64,000 bases of DNA from Neoarius graeffei (GCF_027579695.1 NC_083571.1:40215443-40279442), one strand, 5' to 3'. Counted from the stretch's first letter, positions 10,583 to 22,944 are shown. A program made the numbers and translations. Notes: generated from the letters alone by a model not told the origin.

Positions 10583-12682
10583 TTGATTGGGTCACTGTCA
10601 GCCCCTGCAGAACTTGATCAGGCAACTGAATGCTTAGAGTCAACATTCCGCCATACTTTAGATAATGTAGCTCCTCTAAAAAGGAAAATGGTCAGAGACA
10701 AAAAATTAGCACCCTGGTATAATGATGACACTCACACATTAAAACAGACCACTCGAAAATTGGAACGTAAATGGCGTCAAACAAAATTGGTAGTGTTCAA
10801 ATTAGCTTGGAAGGAGAGCTTCCTGAAGTATAGAAAAGCTCTTAGTGCTGCAAGATCAACATATTTCTCCTCCCTAATAGAAGATAACAAAAATAATCCT
10901 AGATTCCTATTTAATACTATAGCAAAATTAACCAGGAATAAGTCCACTATCAACACATGCACACCTGCAGTATGTAGTAGCAACGACTTCATGAATTTTT
11001 TTAATGACAAAATTGAGAATATCCGACAAAAAATTCAAACTACTAATTTAAGGTTAGACAATGAAAGTGACCTTGTAGTTAACAATATAACTGTATCAGA
11101 TCATCAGTTAGAATGTTTTACTCCCCTAAAAGAAACTGAATTACTTTCATTAATCTCTACATCAAAAGCCTCAACTTGCGTACTAGATCCCTTACCGACA
11201 CATCTATTCAAACAGATAATGCCTGGAGTAATTGAACCGCTTCTAAAAATAATAAATTCTTCTCTTATGATTGGCTATGTACCCAAATCCTTTAAACTAG
11301 CAGTTATCAAACCCCTGATTAAAAAACCTGACCTTGATCCCTGTCAGCTGTCCAATTATCGGCCAATATCAAACCTCCCCTTTATCTCCAAGATCCTTGA
11401 AAAAGCTGTGGCACAGCAGTTATACTCATATTTACATAGGAATAACATCCATGAAATGCATCAGTCAGGATTTAGACCTCATCATAGCACAGAGACAGCA
11501 CTGGTTAAAGTAGTAAACGACCTACTGTTGGCGTCTGATCAGGGCTGTGTCTCGCTACTTGTGTTGTTTGACCTTAGTGCAGCATTTGATACCATTGATC
11601 ATTCCATTCTTCTGGATAGACTAGAAAATGTTGTGGGAGTTAAGGGAATGGCCCTCTCCTGGCTCAGGTCTTATCTAACTGATCGTTATCAGTATGTTGA
11701 TATAAATGGTGATATTTCTAGACGTACCGAGGTAAAGTTTGGTGTTCCACAAGGTTCTGTCTTGGGTCCACTGCTTTTTTCTCTATATATGTTACCTCTG
11801 GGCGATATTATTCGTAAACATTGTATTAGTTTCCACTGTTATGCTGATGACACACAGTTGTATGTCTCTGCAAAACCTGATGAGAGACACCAGCTTAATA
11901 GAATTGAGGAATGTGTTAAGGACATTAGACACTGGATGCTTATTAATTTCCTTCTGCTTAACTCTGACAAGACTGAAGTACTTGTGCTAGGACCACATAC
12001 AGCTAGAAGTAAGTTTTCTGATTACACAGTAACTCTGGATGGCCTTTCTGTTTCTTCACGTGCAGCAGTAAAAGACCTCGGAGTGATTATTGACCCCAGT
12101 CTTTCATTCGAAACTCACATTGATAACATCACCCGGATAGCTTTCTTTCATCTCAGAAATATTGCAAAGATAAGAAATTTAATGTCATTGCATGATGCAG
12201 AAAAACTAGTCCATGCTTTCGTTACCTCCAGGTTGGATTATTGTAATGCCTTACTGTCTGGATGTTCCAATAAGTGCATAAACAAGCTCCAGTTAGTTCA
12301 AAATGCAGCAGCAAGAGTCCTTACTAGAACTAGAAAATATGACCACATCACGCCTGTCTTATCCACACTGCATTGGCTCCCAATCAAATTTCGTATTGAT
12401 TATAAAATACTACTATTGACTTTTAAAGCACTAAATGGTCTCGCACCACAGTACCTGAGTGAACTTCTGCTCCTCTATGACCCGCCACACCTACTTAGAT
12501 CAAAAGGTGCAGGCTATCTGCTGGTACCTCGTATAGTGAAGGCTACATCAGGGGGCAGAGCCTTTTCTTACAAAGCCCCACAGTTATGGAACAGCCTTCC
12601 AAGTAATGTTCGGGAATCAGACACAGTCTCAGCATTTAAGTCTAGGCTGAAAACATATCTGTTTAGTCAAGCCTTTTGTTAA
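10583..12682 (+). CDS. L2 LINE ORF2: reverse transcriptase (699 codons open)
   Basis: Retrotransposon reverse transcriptase. Visible blocks are a [12 protein letters not shown] linker near residue 48, [14 protein letters not shown] near 195, [17 protein letters not shown] near 257, [26 protein letters not shown] with the first catalytic Asp, [16 protein letters not shown] near 387, and the catalytic [12 protein letters not shown] near 418. The C-terminal domain includes [10 protein letters not shown] and [14 protein letters not shown], both typical of the L2 clade. The frame stays open upstream of 10583 to about 10390, showing that the protein was longer and that the element lost its endonuclease by 5' truncation. 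No stop occurs, so the insertion is fairly recent. The true start lies outside the copy. Confidence 0.9.
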   Translation: MIGSLSAPAELDQATECLESTFRHTLDNVAPLKRKMVRDKKLAPWYNDDTHTLKQTTRKLERKWRQTKLVVFKLAWKESFLKYRKALSAARSTYFSSLIEDNKNNPRFLFNTIAKLTRNKSTINTCTPAVCSSNDFMNFFNDKIENIRQKIQTTNLRLDNESDLVVNNITVSDHQLECFTPLKETELLSLISTSKASTCVLDPLPTHLFKQIMPGVIEPLLKIINSSLMIGYVPKSFKLAVIKPLIKKPDLDPCQLSNYRPISNLPFISKILEKAVAQQLYSYLHRNNIHEMHQSGFRPHHSTETALVKVVNDLLLASDQGCVSLLVLFDLSAAFDTIDHSILLDRLENVVGVKGMALSWLRSYLTDRYQYVDINGDISRRTEVKFGVPQGSVLGPLLFSLYMLPLGDIIRKHCISFHCYADDTQLYVSAKPDERHQLNRIEECVKDIRHWMLINFLLLNSDKTEVLVLGPHTARSKFSDYTVTLDGLSVSSRAAVKDLGVIIDPSLSFETHIDNITRIAFFHLRNIAKIRNLMSLHDAEKLVHAFVTSRLDYCNALLSGCSNKCINKLQLVQNAAARVLTRTRKYDHITPVLSTLHWLPIKFRIDYKILLLTFKALNGLAPQYLSELLLLYDPPHLLRSKGAGYLLVPRIVKATSGGRAFSYKAPQLWNSLPSNVRESDTVSAFKSRLKTYLFSQAFC

Positions 12683-12954
12683 TGGTGTTTATGAGGTAAA
12701 GGAGTAGATCTGGAGGGTCCTCAGACATAGAGTGTTTTGGTAAACTGGGATGTATGGATGCTGTCAGTCCCTACTCGCTTGCTCACTCGAGTTTGTTGAC
12801 AGTGTAGTGGCTGGCTGCTTTATGTCCCGGGGCTCCCTCATGCCTGTGTTACCTTCTGGCTCTCTCCTTTTAGTTATGCTGTCATAGTTAGTTGCCGGAG
12901 TCCCTGCTTGTACTCGGTGCAATATGTATACTGTTCCTACTTATTCAGGTGACA

Positions 12955-13412
12955 TTGGGCATACCTAACCACCTGTGTTTTCTTTCCCTCCCCCCCACCC
13001 CAAATCTGTCCCTCTGAGTTACATGGAGTCAACAGGAAATCTTTTGGTGGAGACGGTGGAGACCTCGACTGGCTATCGTAGCCTACAGGGAATCGGCCGT
13101 CAGACATTCTGTCGCATGTCCCAGACCCGGTGAAATGTAACTGAATTGTCTTGGCCAGCCCTAAGGGTCCCATCTGCATCTCATCATTGCTGAGGAGTGT
13201 GCTCCCATCACCCAATCAAGCATCCAGCCAGAGCAGGTCATGATATATTTTACCATATTAACATGCCATTGTGTGTTATGCCTGATGTAAAGACTCTCGT
13301 CTCTGCGAGCCTACCACACAGATTTAATACTTGTCATTTTTAGGGCATACCTAACAATGTGCTTTCTTTCTCTCTCTCTCCCCCCCCCATCTGTCCCTCT
13401 GAGTTACATGTT
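12955..13412 (+). repeat. Duplicated module in the L2 3' UTR
   Basis: 12957-13026 and 13342-13408 share the order GGGCATACCTAAC, a TTTCTTTC-rich run, a poly-C tract, then CTGTCCCTCTGAGTTACATG. The copies are about 385 bp apart and belong to the 3' UTR of the L2 element. Confidence 0.7.
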
Positions 13413-13931
13413 GATCCTGGGATTGAGATGCTGGCCTCTTCTGCCCCTCGGACCTGCTTGATCCATCCTGGTGCCCTGTGTCTGGTCGGAGTTTTATCGC
13501 CCCACTCCTGTGAAGGACGGCCCCATGAGGACAGCTGAGGGTTATACCTGTTAAAACTGTTAATATTATAGTCAGGCTGTCTGTTGTTGCCCAAATGAGG
13601 ATGGGTTCCCTTTTGAGTCTGGTTCCTCTCGAGGTTTCTTCCTCATGTCGTCTGAGGGAGTTTTTCCTTGCCACCGTCGCCACAGGCTTGCTCATTGGGG
13701 ATAGATTAGGGATAAAATTAGCTCATGTTTTAAGTCGTTCAAATTCTGTAAAGCTGCTTTGCGACAATGTTTATTGTTAAAAGCGCTGTACAAATAAACT
13801 TGATTTGATTTGTTTAAAAAATCAATCTGAATATTTTTTGCAAACCTGGAAACCACTTATCTCTTTTCTAAATTTGGCTGTGCCACTTCTACATGTTCTT
13901 ACCTGCTCGTGCACATATGGATACATGTGTA

Positions 13932-15042
13932 CAACCCCGATTCCAAAAAAGTTGGGACAAAGTACAAATTGTAAATAAAAACGGAATGCAATAATTTACA
14001 AATCTCAAAAACTGATATTGTATTCACAATAGAACATAGACAACATATCAAATGTCGAAAGTGAGACATTTTGAATTTTCATGCCAAATATTGGCTCATT
14101 TGAAATTTCATGACAGCAACACATCTCAAAAAAGTTGGGACAGGGCAATAAGAGGTTGGAAAAGTTAAAGGTACAAAAAAGAAACAGCTGGAGGCCCAAA
14201 TTGCAACTCATTAGGTCAATTGGCAATAGGTCATTAACATGACTGGGTATAAAAAGAGCATCTTGGAGTGGCAGCAGCTCTCAGAAGTAAAGATGGGAAG
14301 AGGATCACCAATCCCCCTAATTCTGCGCTGACAAATAGTGGAGCAATATCAGAAAGGAGTTTGACAGTGTAAAATTGCAAAGAGTTTGAACATATCATCA
14401 TCTACAGTGCATAATATCATCAAAAGATTCAGAGAATCTGGAAGAATCTCTGTGCGTAAGGGTCAAGGCTGGAAAACCATACTGGGTGCCTGTGATCTTC
14501 GGGCCCTTAGACGGCACTGCATCACATACAGGCATGTGTATGTGATGCAGGCACCCTCATCTGCATCAATTACAGCATCATGGCTGCGTAGAAGAAGGGT
14601 CTGGGTACTAAACTGGCCAGCCTGCAGTCCAGATCTTTCACCCATAGAAAACATTTGGCGCATCATAAAATGGAAGATATGACAAAAAAGACCTAAGACA
14701 GTTGAACAACTAGAATACTACATTAGACAAGAATGGGTTAACATTCCTATCCCTAAACTTGAGCAACTTGTCTCCTCAGTCCCTAGACTGTTGTAAAGAG
14801 AAAAGGGGATGTCTCACAGTGGTAAACATGGCCTTGTCCCAACTTTTTTGAGATGTGTTGTCATGAAATTTAAAATCACCTAATTTTTCTCTTTAAATGA
14901 TACATTTTCTCAGTTTAAACATTTGATATGTCATCTATGTTCTATTCTGAATAAAATATGGAATTTTGAAACTTCCACATCATTGCATTCCATTTTTATT
15001 TACAATTTGTACTTTGTCCCAACTTTTTTGGAATCGGGGTTG
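13932..15042 (+). mobile_element. Tc1-like transposon (family A), internally deleted
   Basis: Both ends are present (CAACCCCGATTCCAAAA and inverse) with TA on each side. At 1.1 kb it lacks about 0.5 kb: the transposase jumps near 14545 from the helix-turn-helix region (CITYRHVYVMQ) to the ASITASW region just after the second catalytic Asp. Two of the three catalytic residues are lost. Stops also occur in the first part. Confidence 0.9.
14302..14801 (+). pseudogene. Tc1-like transposase remnant (deleted)
   Basis: It begins GRGSPIPLILR, with a stop near 14329 and another near 14365, and then open sequence 14386-14682 that fuses the DNA-binding half to the C-terminal PIENIW region. The C-terminal end QLVSSVPRL is also out of frame. 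Confidence 0.8.
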
Positions 15043-15044
15043 TA

Positions 15045-15367
15045 CATACTAATATACATTCTGACCCCAATGTACATATAGATGCATAAATATAACATAT
15101 TCTTACTTTATTATCACAGTTCATGAATTTATCTTTTCTTCTCGCTCCCTTTTTTACTCCCCCCCCCATTCTTTTCTGATCTTCCATCAAAATCTCCATT
15201 ATGGGGCTAGATACCAGTGTGTAGCAGATCAGCCCAGACCTATATTCGCCACTGCATGTTGTGACCTAGACAGGTCACACAAGTACTGTGCACCTGCTGC
15301 TGAAGCATGGTACTGATATGCAAAAATGTGCAGCCCAGTTCTGCAGAGTTTCCCATCTAGCAGCTTG
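15045..15367. other. Unassigned sequence between Tc1 and hAT elements
   Basis: AT- and C-rich sequence with a poly-C tract near 15162. It may continue the L1 3' UTR-like segment that precedes the Tc1 at 13813-13930. No gene is seen. Confidence 0.3.
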
Positions 15368-15375
15368 GTGTGGTC

Positions 15376-17053
15376 CAGTGGCGGCTGGTAGTCTTTCAAA
15401 CAGGGGAGGCTGGTCGGTTACGATATTTCCAGATTTTAAAAGAAAAAACACATCAATTTTGCCCATACTCTTGCCTCTGATCTGGCTGATTGTTGGCAGG
15501 GTCACAAACTGTGAAATAACAGGTTCTTTTGGCCCATTAGCCTACTGTCCAATATACATGATGGTGGTGTTGGGGGGGGGGGGGTATATTTTAACATTTT
15601 ATATTTTAAAATTGTGGCATGTTGTTTAAAAATTGATCATTATTGAAAGCAGCTCTTTGTCAGGAACCTCAGCAGTAACAGCAGAGTGTTCTGGAATAGG
15701 CACAAGCACTGACCTTGGGGAGCCAAACATAGAGCTGGGTGCCACACATTTCATTCAATGACACTTTCCCTATATTTTACTTATTTTGACTGAGAAATGT
15801 TTTATTGACAATTTTGATAACCCTTCACTTTTAATCCATGTCTGTAGTGTGAAATGTTCTCGGCTGTGTTTTTGTTTAAAAATGTTTTCCAAATTGTAGC
15901 TGTGTTTAATTCATATCCAGAAAAATATATATTCCAATATAATATACTCAGCATAAACATTTTAAATAGATTCTATATTTTTGGTCCATCCATGACATAT
16001 TACTAAAGTAGCCTATTTACTGTTGTTGATGTGGGTCACTTGCTGTTAGCCAATTCACTTTCTCGTACCAAAAGAGCTGAAAGGAACGAGTATTATTCCC
16101 TACCTTTTTCACCAAGTCAATTTGAGGCGTTGGTCTACCCTGCTCTTTAATTTAAATTTTTTCCTCGAGAGGAAGACTGGCAAATGGCTTCGCCAAAATT
16201 AAATCAGCAATGCTTGGCATCCGTGCGCAGCTTTCTTGCTAGCTGACTAGCCCCCTCAACTTCAAGTTCAGTCACTCAAATAAACGACATTTCTGGAACT
16301 AAGATAGCAAACTTGACAACACTATATTTACACTTTATTTACAATGAAAATATATACAAACTAAAAAAGCTGGTAGAAACCGTATGTAATGAATGAAATC
16401 GAAATGTAAGCTGATCTCTTACAATACACCACACCACTTGCGAATCCGCATGGGACTGAACTGAAACTCACCGCTGCCTGTCTATATTTGAAACAAGCTG
16501 TCAATCAAAGAAAATATCTGGCCACTTTCACCAATCACCAGTCTCCTCGCGGAAAGCTTTGCCATGTCCCTCCCACTGTGAGGCTGGGAGTCCGTGGGCG
16601 GGCATTTTCGCAGTATTTGTCCAATAACCATCTTGCATTTTGATATTGAAAAGTGCATAGCTCCCAAATGCCATTGAAGTCCATTGAGGCTGGGAGTCCG
16701 TGAGACTCCGTGGGTGGGCGTTTTCGCAGTATTTGTCCAATAATCATCTTGCATTTTGATATTGAAAAGCGCATAGCTCCCAAATGCCATTGAAGTGCAC
16801 TGAGGCTGGGCTGCATCACGCTGTCACAAGGGGGAAAAACTCACGCACACATTAGGCGAACTGGGGAAAGTTATAATGGAATGATTTCACACTGTAGTTG
16901 GGTTGAGCACATATATTTCTATGATTCTGGATCTGAAATAGCAATGTTATAAGGTCGGCTATAACATAAGCCTAGCGCAATTCATCCTACACGATGTTCG
17001 TCATTTTTAGAGGAGGCTGAGCCTCCCTCGTTGTCTTAGAGCAATTGCCCGTG
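15376..17053. mobile_element. hAT-like element with 8-bp duplication
   Basis: GTGTGGTC lies at 15368-15375 and 17054-17061. The ends CAGTGGCGGCTGGTAGTC...GGGGAGGCT and, inverse of the right, CACGGGCAATTGCTC...GGGAGGCT are related over about 35 bp. It is 1.68 kb with no transposase recognised. It contains the tandem repeat 16575-16810. Confidence 0.75.
16575..16810. repeat. Two-copy tandem repeat of about 120 bp inside a hAT
   Basis: GAGGCTGGGAGTCCGTG...CGCAGTATTTGTCCAATAA...CATTTTGATATTGAAAAG...CCAAATGCCATTGAAGT occurs at 16579-16683 and again at 16684-16800, with few differences. A third partial start, GAGGCTGGG, follows at 16802. Confidence 0.85.
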
Positions 17054-17061
17054 GTGTGGTC

Positions 17062-18052
17062 ACCTGGCCACAGTAAAAATACTCCTGGATGAGGGTGATG
17101 ATGCCTAGAGCACCTAGTGTGTCCTGCATGCTGTGGGCCATCTGGCTACTGATGGTAGTCATGGCCAGATGAACACTGAACTGCTGGAGAGGTGGCCTGA
17201 GGTAGTTATAGTGCAGCATGAAGAGAATGCTGTGGGCCAGCACCTGGCTTCCCCGGTGCATGCGCTGCCTTGTGTCAGCTTGTCTGGGCTGCTGGGTGTA
17301 GTGATGTGCGCCTGTCAGTGGTTGCCATGTCCATGTTGGTACCTGCCTGCTTCACCAACAGCTTGGGGATGCTGGAGTTTTGCGCTCCCAATTTTACCTT
17401 TATTGTACATGATCATTGCATGAGTATTGTGTTGTTGTTGTCTGTTTATTTTGTTATATCTTCCTTGTTTTTCTTTGTTGTCTTTCTTGTCAGTTTTTGG
17501 GATTTCTTTCTATTATCTTTCTGTATATCTTGTATATACTGTATTTTTGTATATTTGTGTCCTGTCTTTCTTCCTGTAATCTCTCAGGAAATTTAAAACA
17601 ATGGAGGGACTATGTGAAAAATGGCAGTAATTCCTGAACAGTTAATGCAGTATTTTTTGTTAAACCCCTTGATTTAAAGCTGAAATTCTCCACTTCAACC
17701 ACACCTTGATTTCTTCATTTCAAACCTATTCTGGTGGTGTACAGAGGCAAAATTACAAAAATTGGGTGATCATGAGTCATCACATTGACATGTGATGGCC
17801 ATATTGTTTACAAATGTCAAGTTTTTCATAATTATTGAATTTCACACTCAACTGAGTAGATTCACACCAAAATTGTGAAGCTCTTATATGACAGTATCCT
17901 AGGAAAAGGTCTTCAAAGTTTTTTTTTAATTTTTATTATTTATTTTAAGCAAATCATGAAAAGATTTGAGTGAATGGAACTAAATGGTTCAAAAGGCACA
18001 TTTTCAGGGAGTAAGGAGACAAAGCATGGGAAAAAGGAAGTTTCAATGTATC
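17062..18052. other. Unassigned sequence
   Basis: The right flank of the hAT. A T-rich stretch (17410-17590) contains short open frames of low complexity that I do not regard as genes. 17610-17760 resembles a dispersed fish repeat but cannot be named. Confidence 0.3.
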
Positions 18053-18065
18053 CCTGATTTTACCA

Positions 18066-18409
18066 TGCATCCATTATCTGTAGTCACTTATCCTGTTCTA
18101 CAGGGTCACAGGCAATCTGGAGCCTATCCCAGCTGACTATGGGCGAGGTACACCCTGGACAAGTCGCCAGGTTATCGCAGGGCTGACACAGAGACAAACA
18201 ACCATTCACACCTACAATCAATTTAGAGCCACCAGTTAACCTAACCTGCATGTTTTTGGACTGTGGGGGAAACCGGAGCACCCGGAGGAAACCCATGCAG
18301 ACGGGGGGAGAACATGCAAACTCCACACAGAAAGGCCCTCGCCGGCCGCGAACCCAGGACCTTCTTGCTGTGAGGCAACAGTGCTAACCACTACACCACC
18401 GTGCTGCCT
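18066..18409 (-). mobile_element. tRNA-derived SINE
   Basis: The same family as 638-1011, flanked by the 13-bp duplication CCTGATTTTACCA at 18053-18065 and 18410-18422. The B-box region is partly deleted (CGCGAACCCAGG remains). Confidence 0.9.
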
Positions 18410-18422
18410 CCTGATTTTACCA

Positions 18423-18793
18423 AAGATATGCTTTTAAATGCAAAAACATGAACACTGCCCACGAGAGGTCAAGTTGAGTAAAACTATCAATTATTAGAGG
18501 GTCCTTCAAGGGAATATACTTTCAAGTTTTGTGACAACGTGCTCAATGTTTACCCTGTAAAATGCTGGCTGAAATCTAATTCGCTGATGGTGCTCATGTT
18601 TTTTTTAAGTAACCAGGTCATCATCAAGGATTCACTTGCAGATTATCATCGTGATGCATTATACCATATTTCAGCTCCATCAAATGTACAGTTCTTGAGA
18701 AAAAGTTATCTGACCATCGGCCCACCCTTTATGCATGACCACCCCCGACACTTTGCATATGACCTCAAAATTATGTTCTGTATACATGGTTCA
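18423..18793. other. Unassigned sequence
   Basis: No gene or recognisable element. It lies between two SINE copies. The fragment TTGTTTACAAATGTCAAG near 17808 and TTGTTTATAAATGTCAGC near 19262 suggest that parts of an unnamed dispersed repeat flank these SINEs. Confidence 0.3.
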
Positions 18794-19168
18794 GGGCAGC
18801 ATGGTGGTGTAGTGGTTAGTGCTGTCGCCTCACAGCAAGAAGGTCCGGGTTTGAGTCCCGTGGCCGGTGAGGGCCTTTCTGTATGGAGTTTGCATGTTTT
18901 CCCCGTGTCTGTGTGGGTTTCCTCCAGGTGCTCTGGTTTTCCCCGCAGTCCAAAGACATGCAGGTTAGGTTAACTGGTGACTGTAAATTGACCGTAGGTG
19001 TGAGTGTGAATGGTTGTCTGTGTCTGTGTGTCAGCCCTGTGATGACCTGGCGACTTGTCCAGGGTGTACCCCGCCTTTCGCCCGTAGTCAGCTGGGATAG
19101 GCTCCAGTTTGCCTGTGACCCTGTAGAACAGGATAAAGGGGCTAGAGATAATAAGATATATGGCTCAA
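18794..19168 (+). mobile_element. tRNA-derived SINE
   Basis: A full-length family copy with the A-box region GTAGTGGTTAGTGC and a degenerate B box GGTTTGAGTCC. Imperfect flanking repeats TATACATGGTTCA and TATATGGCTCA are present. Confidence 0.9.
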
Positions 19169-19605
19169 GTTTTGTGCAAATATATGCAAAATGCCATGAA
19201 TTGGAGCATTTAGAGTAAATTATGCTCCACCTTTTATTTGAATTGATTGACGTGGCAGCCATATTGTTTATAAATGTCAGCATGTTTTTGGTTCCTTTTT
19301 GAGTGTCACATGCTGCCAAGTAGTTTTCACCAAACATGTAAAGATAAAGATACTTTACTTCAAAAGTAAGTTTTGCATATTATGTAAATTAGCAAATAAC
19401 CTAAGTGGGTGGAACTAAATTGTTATTAAGATTATTTTGTTGGGGAAAATCCAAGGAATAAGCAGCAAAAAGAATATCCACTATTGGACTTATGGTATTC
19501 AAGATTCAAAGATTTTTATTGTCAATTCACTATATATCCAAGACATATAGGAGAATTGAAATGCCATTTCTCTCTCACTTTACTTGTAAAATCATCTTAT
19601 CTTTC

Positions 19606-19963
19606 ATCTCATTATCTCTCCCGCTTTATCCTGTCCTACAGGGTCGCAGGCAAGCTGGAGCCTATCCCAGCTGACTACAGGCGAAAGGCGGGGTACACCC
19701 TGGACAAGTTGCCAGGTCATCACAGGGCTGACACATAGACACAGACAACCATTCACACTCACATTCACACCTACGGTCAATTTAGAGTTAACCTAACCTG
19801 CATGTCTTTGGACTGTGGGGGAAACCGGAGCACCAGGAGGAAACCCACGCGGACATGGGGAGAACATGCAAACTCCGCACAGAAAGGCCCTCGTCGACCA
19901 CGGGGCTCGAACCCGGACCTTCCTGCTGTGAGGTGACAGTGCTAACCACTACACCGTGCTGCC
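19606..19963 (-). mobile_element. tRNA-derived SINE
   Basis: Full family copy in reverse, with small deletions in the middle (the CACCAGTTAACC word is shortened) and in the head. The tail CATCTCATTATCTCTCCCGC is at the left. Confidence 0.88.
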
Positions 19964-20081
19964 AGATAATATTTATATAAAAATTATATTTATCTATATT
20001 AATAAAATATAGATAATATAGGTAAAAATATACTCTAAAATCAAACACTGTACAAAATAGCAGTAGAAGAAGAAGAAGAAA

Positions 20082-20410
20082 CCTTTATTTGTCACATGCA
20101 CACTTCAAGCACAGGGAAATTCATCCTCTGCATTTAACCCATCTGAAGCAATGAACACACGCACACACACCCAGAGCAGAGGGCAGCCACACTACAGCAC
20201 CCGGGGAGCAGTCAGGGGTTAAGTACCTTGCTCAAGGGCACTTCAGCCCAAGGCCGCCCCACGTTAACCTAACTGCATGTCTTTGGACTGTAGGGGAAAC
20301 CGGAGCACCTGGAGGAAACCCATGCAGACACGGGGAAAACATGCAAACTCCACACAGAAAGGCCCTCATCGGCCGCTGGGCTCGAACACAGAACCTTCTT
20401 GCTACTTGTT
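20082..20410 (-). mobile_element. Composite repeat: CTTTATTTGTCACATGCAC repeat joined to a SINE head
   Basis: 20082-20262 (AACCTTTATTTGTCACATG...CTTCAGCCCAAGGCCG) is a dispersed repeat not seen elsewhere in the window. It passes directly into GTTAACCTAACTGCATG and the head half of the SINE (20265-20405). Either one chimeric family or an old insertion. Confidence 0.55.
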
Positions 20411-20600
20411 GCAGTAGTGCAAATACAGTACAATAACCGTAATGAAGAAGGTGCTTAGAAGAGTAGCAGTCAACAATGTCCTCTTTAGTTTTGTCCATGT
20501 TCAGGTTGTTTTCCCTGCACCAACCCACCAGTTGCTCCACCTCCTCTCAGGCCAGGTCATTGTCATCCCTGATGAGGCCCACCACTGTTTTATATATATA

Positions 20601-20602
<2 letters not shown>

Positions 20603-20661
<59 letters not shown>
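20603..20661. repeat. (AC)n microsatellite
   Basis: About 29 uninterrupted AC units. Confidence 0.98.
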
Positions 20662-20664
<3 letters not shown>

Positions 20665-21599
20665 CACTTAACATGAACACAACAGTATGGTTGTCAGAGA
20701 ATGCACTGGGTAGTGCCTAACGTTATATAGCAACTACATTGAGCAACTGTACACATCCCACCTAACAGAAAATCACAAAAGTAAACACAACAGGTTACAG
20801 AATTTAGGCCAATAATTATAGAGATGTTCATCCAGCTGTGTTTCACAACTAGTTTTGACATTTCACTAAGCCAACTAGAATTTAATTTCAGTGCAATTAC
20901 AACTAGACTGCATTTCCACAGAGAAAATGCAGTGTGTTTGCTCAGCTGTAGCAGAGGGTCACTGTCATGGAGTGAACTGTGACCTTTACGAGCTGTGCAC
21001 CTCACGCGCACTCAGTCATCTACCACTAGTGTCACTGGTATTCTCCACATTTCATCGTCACTACTGTTTCATATTACTGGTCATTTTGTCATTTATCACT
21101 AATTGCCATAACTTTATTACCATGGAATGTGGGGAAAGGCCTACCGGCATTTTAATCAACCACAGTTTGTTTGTAATTCCTAATTCATAGTATTCCGCTA
21201 AAATACATTCACCACTCATCTGTATAAACTCTGTCTAGTTTCTATAAATGTAATGATACATACTAACTGTTAAAACATTGTTTGTTTGTTTGTTTGTTTG
21301 TTTGTTTGTTAAAACAGTTCATCACGTTCATTTCAGCATCCACTTCTTTGTTCCGGGAGAAACCAAAGAACCATATCACTGTAAATAGGGGTGTTTGGCA
21401 GGGAACTGAGGGAATGGTCCGTTTTGGAGGGATGTTTTTGTAGTTATTGCCAGAGTGGGGTTTTTAATTATACAGAAATGCTTTAGGTGAATGGAAATGG
21501 TTTTGCTTGTTTGTTTATTTAATGTTTTCTTATTTGATTCATTATTTCATCAGGATTTTGTTCACATTAAGTTAATTGATTGTTTTTGTGAATGGTTTG
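20662..21599. other. Unassigned sequence
   Basis: No gene is supported. A (TTTG)n run lies at 21278-21310. Nothing else is recognised. Confidence 0.3.
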
Positions 21600-21974
21600 G
21601 GCGGCACGGTGGTGTAGTGGTTAGCGCTGTCGCCTCACAGCAAGAAGGTCCGGGTTCAAGCCCCGTGGCCGGCGAGGGCCTTTCTGTGCGGAGTTTGCAT
21701 GTTCTCCCCGTGTCCGCGTGGGTTTCCTCCGGGTGCTCCGGTTTCCCCCACAGTCCAAAGACATGCAGGTTAGGTTAACTGGTGACTCTAAATTGACTGT
21801 AGGTGTGAATGTGAGTGTGAATGGTTGTCTGTGTCTATGTGTCAGCCCTGTGATGACCTGGCGACTTGTCCAGGGTGTACCCCGCCTTTCGCCCGTAGTC
21901 AGCTGGGATAGGCTCCAGCTTGCCTGCGACCCTGTAGAACAGGATAAAGCGGCTAGAGATAATGAGATGAGATG
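21600..21974 (+). mobile_element. tRNA-derived SINE, well-preserved copy
   Basis: It begins GGCGGCACGGTGGTGTAGTG, has the B box GGTTCAAGCCC and ends GATAAAGCGGCTAGAGATAA plus (TGAGA)n. It is one of the copies closest to an intact consensus. Confidence 0.92.
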
Positions 21975-22079
21975 AAAAATGGAAAAAGACATTTAAAAAA
22001 AAGCATTCTTTTATTGGAAAATGGTTTCTGCCTCTTTTGTTGATCATCTTGCTACAGTCACCAACAGTAACTGGATCAG

Positions 22080-22299
22080 ACATGAGACTTCATGCTCAAC
22101 TCCCTACAGAGAGTGTGTTTGGCATTGTTGAAAACAAAGATTTTAGAGCACTGTATGCTCTAAAATCTGTTTTAAATGCCTGAGTGTGCAGTGTGACATG
22201 AGACTTTGTGCTCAAAAAGCTTTTTTTTTTTTACATGATGGACAGCTGGTGCTGGCTTGATCTACAGTGTGTGTTTTTGGCGTGGTTGAAAACAGATTA
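22080..22299. repeat. Two diverged copies of a local duplication
   Basis: ACATGAGACTT...GTGCTCAA occurs at 22080 and 22197. GTGTGTTTGGCATTGTTGAAAACA near 22111 matches GTGTGTTTTTGGCGTGGTTGAAAACA near 22267. The first copy provides an uninterrupted counterpart of the MITE target site. Confidence 0.65.
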
Positions 22300-22928
22300 G
22301 GGCCCGTCCACATGAGTACATTTTTGTCGAATCCGCATAAATACTTTATCGTTTCGGCCTTGCGTCCAGACGGATCTGGCTTTTTCGAGGTGTGAAACCG
22401 GTATTTTTTGAAAACGGGTCCCAGAGAAGGAAAATCATAAAACGCTGGATAGCCCAGAGTCGTCTGGATGGCGAATGCGGATTTTTTCAGAAACGATGAC
22501 ATATAAGCCCTGCCTCTCTAATCTTTAACCTCAGCCACTGCCGCTAGACGTGTCATAACAACAACAATGGCGGACTACAGGCTTCTACCATATAGTTCCA
22601 CTTCATTGTCGGTCCACACAAAAGACTCTCCTCTTCCTCCCAGAGTTGCGCTGGCCATGATCGTCCTCTTCTCATGTTATGAGCTTGTTTGTGAACAGCG
22701 CGTGACCTTTATACGCATGCTCCATGGCTTCTCTTCCGGTTTTAGTGTATTGGTGTGGCGGCGTCACAGCACCACATACAGGCCTGGCAGATGTACTACA
22801 GCATTTTGGGTCGTTTCCAGTGAATCCGTGTGGACGCAGATATTTCTGAAAACGATGCCGTGTTTATGGAGATTTTTTTCAAAACGACAGCGTATTGGGT
22901 GAGGCTGTGTACTCGTGTAGACGGGCCC
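22300..22928. mobile_element. PIF/Harbinger-like MITE
   Basis: The ends GGGCCCGTCCACATGAGTAC and, inverse of right, GGGCCCGTCTACACGAGTAC are flanked by TTA at 22297-22299 and 22929-22931. 629 bp, no transposase. The TTA duplication and GGG start fit PIF/Harbinger. Confidence 0.85.
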
Positions 22929-22944
22929 TTAGAGTGGTGCCTTT

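Larger units (their letters stand above)
10385..13812 (+). mobile_element. L2-clade LINE (Maui-like), 5'-truncated
   Basis: Sequence starts inside the endonuclease ([12 protein letters not shown] near 10440), continues through a long reverse-transcriptase frame to 12682 and a 1.1 kb 3' UTR ending in AAAGCGCTGTACAAATAAAC and (TTGAT)n-like tail at 13780-13812. That terminal hexanucleotide-rich tail is typical of L2 elements in fish. It lies directly downstream of an L1 3' end. Confidence 0.85.
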
